Of a DNA stretch of 15,496 nucleotides, positions 6,407-12,304 are shown piece after piece. The notes beneath the pieces were generated by a model. It saw nothing but the letters and a program-made list of their open reading frames with translations, was not told the DNA's origin and searched no databases. Position 1 is the stretch's first letter; each line of letters begins with the position of its first letter. Source of the DNA: Rubrobacter sp. (GTDB lineage: Bacteria > Actinomycetota > Rubrobacteria > Rubrobacterales > Rubrobacteraceae); assembly GCA_013695335.1 (NCBI GenBank), contig JACDAR010000338.1, forward strand, positions 1 through 15,496, read 5' to 3'. Both the position numbers and the translations under genes were made by a program.

Positions 6407-6850
6407 ATGAGCACGGGGATTGGCTGGCAGGGATTCCATCACGTGGCGCTCGTGACTGCCGATCTGGACGCCACGCTGCGTTTCTACGAGGACGTCCTCG
6501 GTATGGAGGCGGGTGAGATCATGGGCCGGGACGCGCGTGGTGGCGGAGCCAGGCACTGTTTCATCCGTCCCGGCGGAACCGAGAGCCTGGGCCTCCACTT
6601 CTTCGAGGCAATGGAGGCTCGACCCATATCCGACCCGTCGAACATGGAAGACAAGTTCGGGCTCCGGCGCGTTGGGCCGCATCACATAGCGTTCGCGCTC
6701 CCGGATGAGGTGGCCGGGACGGAACTCAGGAAACGACTGGAGCGGAACGGCGTCGAGATGACGCCCATCGGGGAAGCAGGGCCGATCCGCAACACGCTGT
6801 TTCTGGACAACAACGGCATCTTGCTGGAAGCCGCATGGCCGAAAACGTAG
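6407..6850 (+). CDS. VOC superfamily (glyoxalase/dioxygenase-fold) protein
   Basis: 147 aa. Two beta-alpha-beta-beta-beta modules of the vicinal oxygen chelate fold can be followed: FHHVALVTADLDATLRFYED (10-29) opens the first, and HHIAFALPD (92-100) opens the second. Likely metal ligands are H12, H64 or E67 in LGLHFFE, H93 and E141 in ILLEAAW. The family includes glyoxalase I, extradiol dioxygenases, epimerases and antibiotic resistance proteins; the substrate cannot be told here. The frame stays open upstream into sdhB, but the ATG at 6407 is chosen because the domain starts there and a -10 box lies 6 nt upstream. It is a single-gene unit between the sdh terminator and the leftward tRNA gene. 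Confidence 0.88.
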   Translation: MSTGIGWQGFHHVALVTADLDATLRFYEDVLGMEAGEIMGRDARGGGARHCFIRPGGTESLGLHFFEAMEARPISDPSNMEDKFGLRRVGPHHIAFALPDEVAGTELRKRLERNGVEMTPIGEAGPIRNTLFLDNNGILLEAAWPKT

Positions 6851-6876
6851 GAGAAGGCGAACCATCGTCTGGCAAA

Positions 6877-6910
6877 ACCTGAAACCTGACGCCTGTAGCC
6901 TGAAACCTAC
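6877..6910 (+). repeat. Tandem heptamer array (CCTGAAA-like)
   Basis: Five units in a row: ACCTGAA, ACCTGAC, GCCTGTA, GCCTGAA, ACCTAC (last one incomplete). The same degenerate heptamers build the arms of the element at 2687-2833. The array lies between the VOC gene and the 3' end of the leftward tRNA-Gly gene, in otherwise featureless spacer. Confidence 0.8.
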
Positions 6911-6916
6911 AGAACG

Positions 6917-6989
6917 AGCGGACGACGGGCTTCGAACCCGCGACCTCCAGCTTGGGAAGCTGGCGCTCTACCAACTGAGCTACGTCCGC
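6917..6989 (-). tRNA. tRNA-Gly (anticodon CCC)
   Basis: Read on the minus strand it is a complete cloverleaf of 73 nt. The acceptor stem GCGGACG/CGTCCGC, D-arm (TAGCTCAGTTGGTAGAGC), anticodon stem CCAGC/GCTGG with loop TTCCCAA (anticodon CCC, reading GGG), variable loop AGGTC, and T-arm CGGGTTCGAAGCCCG are all present. The discriminator base is T, as usual for bacterial tRNA-Gly. CCA is not encoded: the bases after the discriminator are CGT. A possible -10 box TAGAAT lies at 6999-7004 on the minus strand, giving a short leader. Confidence 0.97.
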
Positions 6990-7006
6990 GTACAAAAGAT
7001 TCTATC

Positions 7007-7034
7007 ATGACAGTTATGTCTCTTCCTCTATAAT
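7007..7034 (+). promoter_or_regulatory. Promoter of the small membrane protein / Nudix pair
   Basis: ATGACA (7007-7012, five of six bases of the -35 consensus) and a perfect TATAAT (7029-7034) are separated by 16 bp. The start of transcription would be near 7041, about 20 nt before the coding start. It is back-to-back with the tRNA-Gly promoter on the other strand. Confidence 0.75.
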
Positions 7035-7061
7035 CGCGCCACGGTCAGCGAGAGAGGACGG

Positions 7062-7421
7062 GTGTTGGGCAACAGGTTCTTACGAGCTATAGACAGGGTG
7101 TTTGATCTGATAGCCCAACATCCAAAGCTTTTCTGGGGCTGGTCTTTGATCTTCATGGGATGTGTCATGGCTATGCTTGCCTTGTTGAGCATGTTCGACC
7201 CCACGCCTGCGCCGCCCCCTCCGAATGACACGCTTGTGGATCGGAGGCTGTGGCTTTTCCTCGGGTTCGCGGGCGTGAACTTTATCATACAGGGAACAGG
7301 TGAATTGCTGCCCAGAGACCGGCCTGGAATCGAAAGGGCTTTGCGCATAGCGAACCTCGGAGTGATCGTCCTCTTTGTCCTTCTTCTAGGGGCTCTCATA
7401 CGCTCGTGCGCTACGTCTTGA
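7062..7421 (+). CDS. Small membrane protein, three predicted TM helices
   Basis: 119 aa from GTG at 7062; TTG at 7065 is an alternative. AGAGAGGA at 7051-7058 is the ribosome binding site. TM helices are predicted near residues 24-45, 62-79 and 97-113. A Pro-rich loop (TPAPPPP, 48-54) follows the first helix, and an Arg-rich short segment (RDRPGIERALR) separates the last two. No family recognised. It is the first gene of a two-gene unit: its stop overlaps the probable start of the Nudix gene. Function unknown. Confidence 0.75.
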   Translation: MLGNRFLRAIDRVFDLIAQHPKLFWGWSLIFMGCVMAMLALLSMFDPTPAPPPPNDTLVDRRLWLFLGFAGVNFIIQGTGELLPRDRPGIERALRIANLGVIVLFVLLLGALIRSCATS

Positions 7422-7945
7422 ACCCACCTGAATACAAATTCTGTCCCCGTTGCGCCAGCCATTTCGAGAGGCGCATCATCAAGGATGGTGAGCCGGAGCG
7501 GCTCGTATGCGGGAACTGCGGGTTCGTCCTGTATCTGGGGCCGAAGCTGGTGGCCGGGGCCATCTTCGAGGTTGACGGGGAGATCGTACTGATCCAACGC
7601 GCCATCGAGCCGGGCTACGGCATGTGGACGTTCCCCGGCGGTTTCGTCGAACGCGGCGAGACGGCGGAGGCCGCAGCCGAACGCGAGACATTGGAGGAAA
7701 CGGGCGTTGAGGTCGAGGTTACCAGTCTCATCGGCCTGTACAGCTACGAAGGACAGATCCCAGCTATAGCAGCCTTCGCAGCCAGGGCCTTCGGCGGCAA
7801 ACTGGAGCCATTGGACGAGACGATGGACGTGAGGGGATTCCCGCGCGACGCGCTTCCCTGGGACAAGCTGGCCTTCCCGAGCACCGAGCAGGCGCTCAAA
7901 GATTTTCTGCGTTGGCCACGTACAGAACCGTCAGGTATTGCTTGA
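7418..7945 (+). CDS. Nudix hydrolase with N-terminal zinc ribbon
   Basis: About 175 aa from TTG at 7418, which shares TTGA with the stop of the previous gene. An in-frame GTG at 7406 would add four residues and cannot be excluded. A zinc ribbon is formed by CPRC and CGNC near the N-terminus. The Nudix domain follows, with the full box G-x5-E-x7-RE-x2-EE-x-G starting in FPGGFVERGE. Such proteins hydrolyse nucleoside diphosphates linked to another group. A zinc ribbon plus Nudix domain suggests an ADP-ribose/NAD-type pyrophosphatase, but the substrate is not determined by what is visible. The 3' end overlaps the leftward methyltransferase gene by 50 bp, tail to tail. Confidence 0.92.
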   Translation: MNPPEYKFCPRCASHFERRIIKDGEPERLVCGNCGFVLYLGPKLVAGAIFEVDGEIVLIQRAIEPGYGMWTFPGGFVERGETAEAAAERETLEETGVEVEVTSLIGLYSYEGQIPAIAAFAARAFGGKLEPLDETMDVRGFPRDALPWDKLAFPSTEQALKDFLRWPRTEPSGIA

Positions 7946-8705
7946 CGATGCGCCCGTCGAACTCCGCTTCGATCAGGTCCGTTATTCCCCGGAAGAGCCG
8001 GTTTCTGGCATCGTCATCCAGCGCTATGTGGCCGGAATAGGTGTTGAGCAGGCGGATGTAGCCTGCGGCATCGTACTCCGCTTCCCACGGGTATTTGCGT
8101 ACCATGACCTCACCGAAAAGACCAGTCTCGTCAATTCCATCCATCCTGCCTGATACCTCCTCTGGGTGGGAGAGACCTTTGTGGTCTTCTGGCTTGACGA
8201 TCTCGGGCGTCTCCCGCTCGTAGACCTTCTGCGCCGCCTCGAAGAAACGCTCGCTCCTTTCGCTCCACACGTGGCGATTCCAGAACAGGGCCATCGCCCC
8301 ACCTGGCTTGAGCGCCCGGAAGACCTTGCGGTACGCGACCGCAGGGTCGAGCCAATGGAAAGCTTCGGCGGAGACGGCGAGGTCGAAGGCTCCTTTTTCC
8401 ACCGGCCAGTCCTCGAAGTCGGCGGTGAGAATCTCCACCCTCGGATATTCGGAGAGGTTTTGCCTGGCGATGTCAGCGAGGCTCTCGCCAAGCTCGATGC
8501 AGAGCATCTCGTAGCCCCTGCGGGCGAGTGGCAGGGTAGCCTGGCCGGTGCCGCTTCCGATCTCCAGTATCCGACCTCCAGGGGGAATCCCTGAAAGCGA
8601 TATCACATCTTCGAAAAGCGCATCGGGGTAGCCGGGGCGGACAGCATCGTACAGGCTGGCGACGCTGTCGAATGTGTTCCTCAGATGATTTCTATCCGCC
8701 GTCAA
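7896..8705 (-). CDS. Class I SAM-dependent methyltransferase
   Basis: About 269 aa from TTG at 8705, which overlaps the GNAT stop as TTGA and has GGAGGAAG just upstream on the minus strand. A GTG at 8738 would add 11 residues and also has a Shine-Dalgarno-like GAGGTG. The N-terminal part FDSVASLYDAVRPGYP is typical of a subgroup of Methyltransf_11-like enzymes. Motif I is ILEIGSGTGQA (SAM binding). Later motifs are EILTADFEDWP, FDLAVSAEAFHWLDP and RALKPGGAMALFW. Acceptor unknown. It is the last gene of the leftward set, and its end overlaps the Nudix gene by 50 bp on the other strand. Confidence 0.92.
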   Translation of the reverse strand: MTADRNHLRNTFDSVASLYDAVRPGYPDALFEDVISLSGIPPGGRILEIGSGTGQATLPLARRGYEMLCIELGESLADIARQNLSEYPRVEILTADFEDWPVEKGAFDLAVSAEAFHWLDPAVAYRKVFRALKPGGAMALFWNRHVWSERSERFFEAAQKVYERETPEIVKPEDHKGLSHPEEVSGRMDGIDETGLFGEVMVRKYPWEAEYDAAGYIRLLNTYSGHIALDDDARNRLFRGITDLIEAEFDGRIVKQYLTVLYVANAENL

Positions 8706-9232
8706 ACTTCCTCCACGAGCACGCCGAGGTTCCTCCACCCGTACGCCACCTCATTCACCCACACGCCGCCGAGGTCGAAGCCGTCAGCACCCACGAGGAC
8801 GCCGCCGAGTGATTCGTAGAATCGGCGGGCGGGCTGGTTTTCGGTGAAGACCCAGAGGAGCATGGAACCTGTGTCAACCTCCACGAAGTACCTGGCGACT
8901 GCGGCGACTAGCCGCCTTCCAGCGCCGTTTCCCTGGTGCGATGGGAGGACGTATATCGTGTCCAGCACGCCATCGTAGTCTATCGGTCCTTTCGAAAAAT
9001 TCTTCCTGGGACGGCCAGAGACGAACCCGAAGACCCCGCCTTCATCCTCTGCCACGAAGACGCATCTTGTGTCCGGTTTGGACAGGAGATTCAGCCAGAA
9101 GCGCCCGAATTCTTCGTACGAGAGGCCATCGAGGTAGGTTTTCGGCAGGATGTCCGCGTAGGCCGCCCGCCAGGTATCCACATGGACGCGGGCTATGGCG
9201 GCGGCGTCGGATAGGGTTGCGGCCCTTATCAA
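8702..9232 (-). CDS. GNAT family N-acetyltransferase
   Basis: 176 aa from TTG at 9232, which overlaps the EamA stop as TTGA. The N-terminal helix motif (AAAIARVHVDTWRAAYADIL, about 10-29) is characteristic of a common GNAT subgroup. The acetyl-CoA binding region is LPSHQGNGAGRRLV (about 96-109), a variant of the Q/RxxGxG/A loop. The C-terminal part NQPARRFYESLGG (about 132-144) completes the fold. It transfers an acetyl group from acetyl-CoA to an unknown amine. Translation is probably coupled to the genes on both sides. Confidence 0.92.
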   Translation of the reverse strand: MIRAATLSDAAAIARVHVDTWRAAYADILPKTYLDGLSYEEFGRFWLNLLSKPDTRCVFVAEDEGGVFGFVSGRPRKNFSKGPIDYDGVLDTIYVLPSHQGNGAGRRLVAAVARYFVEVDTGSMLLWVFTENQPARRFYESLGGVLVGADGFDLGGVWVNEVAYGWRNLGVLVEEV

Positions 9233-10218
9233 TTGCCGTCGTCCACTGGACGCCTTTCAGTGACCGGGAGATGCTCCTCCCTGGTCCTTCCCCCGCCGAT
9301 GCCTCGATGCGTAAGGACGATGCCGAACAGCACGACTACCCCTCCCAGTATCTGCCAGATTCCAAGCGCTTCACCCAGGAGAGCCCACGCGAGCGTCGCT
9401 GCGGCCACGGGCTGCAAGAGCAGCCCCACCGAGGAGAATGCTGCAGGCAGGGATGACAGGGCGTAGGTGACGAGGCTCTGTCCGCCGGCGTGCGAGATGA
9501 GGGCCACGCCCAGCAGCACCGCCCATCCGTACACTGTGGTGGCTAGCAGGTTCTCCCTCGAAAGAAGGGTGATGGGGAGGAGCGCGACGCACGTAACCGC
9601 CCCGCTCGACACCATGATGGTTGGGGTGGAGAACCTGGATCTCAGGCGGGATACGGTAAGGATGTATCCCCCGTAGAACGCAGCCGCGAGTAGCGCCAGG
9701 GCATCCCCCGATAAGTTCTGCGTGTCTAGCGCGAGATCCCGCCCCACCAGCAGGGCCGAGCCAGCTATTGCAACCACCATGCCGAGCAGGAAGGTGGTCG
9801 AGAAGCGCTCACCGAAGATGAGCCAGCTTCCCAACGCGACGAAGACCGGCGCAAGGTTGACGAGCAGCGTGGAGTTCGCCACGGAGGTGAGAACCACGGA
9901 CAAGTGCCACAGGGTGATGTCGCCCGTGAAGCATAGCCCAGCGAAGGCGAGGGCCAGAAAGTCCGCGTATCCAGAAGGACGGCGCGGAGCGTTTGTGCCG
10001 CGTTCCCCGAGCCCGGCCCACAGCCAGAGAACCGGCATCGCAAGCGAGAGCCTCCAGAATGCCGTCGCAACCGGGCCGAGTTCGCTTAGCCGCACGAAGA
10101 TGGGCGAGGACCCTATGGCGATCGCGCCGACGATCAGGGAGATCAGGGCCAGACGTATAGCCTTGGGATTTAGACCCTTCTCAATAATTATGCCGCTCCG
10201 AGAGGGTCGATAGTTCAG
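9229..10218 (-). CDS. EamA/DMT family transporter, start codon uncertain
   Basis: A member of the ten-TM drug/metabolite transporter superfamily with two EamA repeats. The first begins AIRLALISLIVGAIAIGSS and the second ALALLAAAFYGGYILTVSRL. The second repeat ends in LGEALGIWQILGGVVVLFGI, typical of the family. The substrate is unknown. The frame is open to a GTG at 10389, but the first 57 residues of that version lie wholly inside the flavoprotein gene and are Arg/Gly-rich with no membrane character. No ATG, GTG or TTG lies between there and the first TM helix. Candidates are CTG at 10218 (shares CTGA with the flavoprotein stop) or ATT at 10188 with GGAG 7 nt upstream. I show the CTG version, about 329 aa. 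Confidence 0.85.
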   Translation of the reverse strand: MNYRPSRSGIIIEKGLNPKAIRLALISLIVGAIAIGSSPIFVRLSELGPVATAFWRLSLAMPVLWLWAGLGERGTNAPRRPSGYADFLALAFAGLCFTGDITLWHLSVVLTSVANSTLLVNLAPVFVALGSWLIFGERFSTTFLLGMVVAIAGSALLVGRDLALDTQNLSGDALALLAAAFYGGYILTVSRLRSRFSTPTIMVSSGAVTCVALLPITLLSRENLLATTVYGWAVLLGVALISHAGGQSLVTYALSSLPAAFSSVGLLLQPVAAATLAWALLGEALGIWQILGGVVVLFGIVLTHRGIGGGRTREEHLPVTERRPVDDGN

Positions 10219-10769
10219 CCCGAGCGCAAAGCGTCCGCGGCGGCCGCAATGATATCCGCCTCTTCCGCGAGCCTTCCGACCCCAGGTTCTTCCTCGGACG
10301 AAGCCATGACCCCTTCTGCCGGGCCGACGAAAAGATGTCCCCAGCCCTTCAGCGTCTCGACGTTGCGGACTGTGGCTGGATTGCGCCACATCTCGGGGTT
10401 CATGGCAGGCGCCCAGAGGACCCGCTTCGCGCCAGCCATGATGGTGGCCGAGAGGAGATCATCGCCGAGGCCGATGGATACGCGGGCCATCGCGTCTGCC
10501 GTGGCAGGAGACACGAGGACGAGGTCGGCCCATCGGGCGAGGCTGACGTGTTCGATCCTGCCCGATTGATCCCACCACGTTCCAGCAGTGTGGATGGGCT
10601 TCCCCGTGGCTATCGCCAGGGTCTCCTCCGGGATGAAGCGGAGGGCGGCTTCGGTGGCTATCGTCTCTATTTCGTGTCCTGCTTCTCTGAGGCGTCGGAT
10701 CACACCTGGCGCCTTGTACGCCGCAATGCCCCCTGTGATGCCAACGAGTACGTTGCTCGATCCTGTCAT
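10215..10769 (-). CDS. HFCD-family flavoprotein, CoaC-like (phosphopantothenoylcysteine decarboxylase-like)
   Basis: 184 aa, a single domain. GITGGIAAYKAPGVIRRLR (10-28) is the FMN-binding start. The conserved His of the homo-oligomeric flavin-containing Cys decarboxylases is H74 in RIEHVSLARWADLVLVSPAT, and the PxMNxxMW motif is APAMNPEMW (120-128). In E. coli CoaC a flap Cys lies in the motif ACGxxGxGRM; here the matching region reads MASSEEEPGVGRL (155-167), with Ser and no Cys. There is no CoaB domain, whereas most bacteria have a fused CoaBC. It may therefore be a CoaC-like paralogue acting on another peptidyl-cysteine or acyl substrate, or a CoaC from a lineage without that Cys. The ATG at 10769 has TATACT 6 nt upstream; the longer open frame beyond it is antisense to the next gene. 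Confidence 0.85.
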   Translation of the reverse strand: MTGSSNVLVGITGGIAAYKAPGVIRRLREAGHEIETIATEAALRFIPEETLAIATGKPIHTAGTWWDQSGRIEHVSLARWADLVLVSPATADAMARVSIGLGDDLLSATIMAGAKRVLWAPAMNPEMWRNPATVRNVETLKGWGHLFVGPAEGVMASSEEEPGVGRLAEEADIIAAAADALRSG

Positions 10770-10775
10770 GCCGGG

Positions 10776-10781
10776 AGTATA
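10776..10781 (-). promoter_or_regulatory. -10 box TATACT of a probable leaderless transcript
   Basis: On the minus strand TATACT is followed by CCCGGC and then the ATG at 10769. It would drive the flavoprotein-EamA-GNAT-methyltransferase set. A GGAGG-containing stretch occurs further upstream of the -10 box (near 10794-10801) and so would not be in the mRNA if this promoter is used. Confidence 0.55.
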
Positions 10782-10862
10782 CCGGGCGAGAAAGGGAGGA
10801 GGCCGGGCCGACCCGACGACGGATTTTATCCAACCGTCGGGAACGTTTACGACATATATGGA

Positions 10863-10868
10863 TAAGAT
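10863..10868 (+). promoter_or_regulatory. -10 box TAAGAT of a probable leaderless transcript
   Basis: TAAGAT is followed by ACGCCC and the ATG at 10875. No Shine-Dalgarno is present. Upstream in the divergent spacer lie an inverted pair CGACGG/CCGTCG (about 10816-10821 and 10833-10838) and the decamer GGATTTTATC (10821-10830). Confidence 0.5.
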
Positions 10869-10874
10869 ACGCCC

Positions 10875-11666
10875 ATGGACAAAGACGAACAGACTTTGAA
10901 GGACAAGGTGGCGGTCGTGACCGGCGCATCCAGCGGCATCGGGGAGGCTACGGCCCGCGCCCTCTCCGAACGGGGCGCGTCTGTCGTGCTCGCCGCCCGA
11001 AACACCGAGAAGCTGGAGGCTCTGGAGCGGGAACTCTCCGCCGCCGGGGGAAGGGTCGTGACCGTGGAGACAGATGTATCGGATGCCGCATCCGTCGAAG
11101 CTATGATCGAGAAGGCTACTACCGCGTTCGGGGGCGTTGACGTGCTGGTGAACAATGCGGGGCTCGGTCTCTCGGGACGGGTGGCTGAGGTGCGGGCTGA
11201 GGACTTGCGATACGTGTTCGAGGTGAACGTGATCGGAGCCCTCAACTGCATCCAGGCCGTGCTGCCGCAAATGCGATCCGGCGGGCGCATCATCAACGTC
11301 TCCTCGGTGATCGCGAAGCGTTCCATCCCGAAGGTTGGCGGGTACTGCGCTACCAAATCAGCCCTCGATGCCATCTCCGACGCCTTGCGCGTCGAGATAG
11401 CCGAAAAAGGGATCACCGTCACCAGCGTGTATCCTGGCACCACCCGCACCGCTTTCAGGGACAATTCCAGGCGCACGAAGGATGAAAAGCGTGGCTGGCG
11501 TCCGAAAGGCGTCACGCCCGACGTGGTGGCAGGGAAGATCGCCCGCGCCGCCGAGAAAGGCGGCCGGAACGTGTACATCACGATTCCGGATCACGCATAC
11601 ATAGCGGCCGTCACCATGCTCCCCAGCCTCGCCGACCGCATACTGCGCCGCTGGGCCAGGGACTGA
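10875..11666 (+). CDS. Short-chain dehydrogenase/reductase (classical SDR)
   Basis: 263 aa. The Rossmann motif TGASSGIG is at 16-23 and NNAG at 93-96. The catalytic tetrad is N118, S143, Y157 and K161 (YCATK). Arg42 after the second strand (LAARNTEK) favours NADP(H) over NAD(H), an inference from family rules. The C-terminal substrate region PGTTRTAFRDNSRRTKDEKRG is basic, and the end (IAAVTMLPSLADRILRRW) is amphipathic and might contact membrane. Substrate unknown. It starts divergently from the flavoprotein gene and is followed after 4 nt by a hypothetical gene, so the two are probably co-transcribed. Confidence 0.93.
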   Translation: MDKDEQTLKDKVAVVTGASSGIGEATARALSERGASVVLAARNTEKLEALERELSAAGGRVVTVETDVSDAASVEAMIEKATTAFGGVDVLVNNAGLGLSGRVAEVRAEDLRYVFEVNVIGALNCIQAVLPQMRSGGRIINVSSVIAKRSIPKVGGYCATKSALDAISDALRVEIAEKGITVTSVYPGTTRTAFRDNSRRTKDEKRGWRPKGVTPDVVAGKIARAAEKGGRNVYITIPDHAYIAAVTMLPSLADRILRRWARD

Positions 11667-11670
11667 GGCG

Positions 11671-12297
11671 GTGGGCTTCGACGAGAGCGCGCTGACCCGC
11701 CTGCGCCGCTACAGGGAGGAGGCGAATCGGTCGCTGGCGTTGATCCAGGAGTCAGAAGCAGCAGCCAGCCGTCTCTCAGAGAGATTGTTCGCCGGCCTGG
11801 AATACTCGGCAGTGCTCGCCCGCGAGGCTGGCTTCGAGATGGAGACTGAGGGCGGCGCCGGAACGTTCACGCTGCGGGCGACGGCGGCACCTGGCGCGGA
11901 AGCTAGGCTGGCGTTTGGGCTCGCGGGCGGAGCGGCCGCGGAGACGGATGAGGACCTCATGCACGAGGAGTTGAGCCACTACAACCTCGACCCATCAGGA
12001 TACTCAGGCCGTATCCTCGGCTGGACCGAGGCCGCTGGCGAAGAGCCCGGCCAGACCTTCGCCGTGTACCGCGACGGCGTGTGGAAGACGAAAGGCCTCT
12101 TCGTGGCAAAGGCCCGCGGCAAGGCCGACGACCCCGACGATGTGATGAACGGCTTCTGCCTCCGCATCCTCGGTCGCCTCATAGACCTTGCCGCGATGAC
12201 CGGCGGCGCGGGACGCAGGTGGTCGAACGAACCGTACTCTCTGAAGGATCATCTATCTGGGAGCGCTTTCCCCACAGAGCCGCGCTTCCCCAGATAG
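11671..12297 (+). CDS. Hypothetical protein co-transcribed with the SDR
   Basis: 208 aa from GTG at 11671, 4 nt after the SDR stop; a weak GAGG overlaps that stop. Residues 1-55 are helical and charged (LTRLRRYREEANRSLALIQESEAAASRLSE, shown in part by LTRLRRYREEANRS). The rest looks alpha/beta with strands such as GTFTLRATAA and QTFAVYRDGVWKTKGLFVAK. No family recognised and no signal peptide or TM helix. The last 15 codons, including the TAG, lie in a hairpin (12253-12297). Confident that it is a gene from its length and spacing; function unknown. Confidence 0.75.
   Translation: MGFDESALTRLRRYREEANRSLALIQESEAAASRLSERLFAGLEYSAVLAREAGFEMETEGGAGTFTLRATAAPGAEARLAFGLAGGAAAETDEDLMHEELSHYNLDPSGYSGRILGWTEAAGEEPGQTFAVYRDGVWKTKGLFVAKARGKADDPDDVMNGFCLRILGRLIDLAAMTGGAGRRWSNEPYSLKDHLSGSAFPTEPRFPR
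12253..12297. terminator. Imperfect hairpin ending at the stop codon, possible bidirectional terminator
   Basis: CTATCTGGG plus AGCGC (12253-12266) pairs with GCGCT plus CCCAGATAG (12282-12286 and 12289-12297), with a 2-nt bulge and a 15-nt loop. It spans the last codons and the stop of the rightward hypothetical gene. The leftward gene ends 8 nt beyond it. No T-run follows on either strand, so classic intrinsic termination is doubtful; it may instead protect 3' ends. Confidence 0.35.
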
Positions 12298-12304
12298 CCT
12301 TCGA

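Noticed and set aside
6877..6910. Possible CRISPR array
   Set aside because: Units are contiguous degenerate heptamers with no spacers and no cas genes nearby.
10219..10389. N-terminal 57-residue extension of the EamA frame
   Set aside because: Lies wholly within the flavoprotein gene, Arg/Gly-rich, no membrane character, and not typical of EamA proteins.
10770..11270. N-terminal extension of the flavoprotein frame
   Set aside because: Antisense to the SDR coding region; the family start GITGGIAAYK and a -10 box fit the ATG at 10769.
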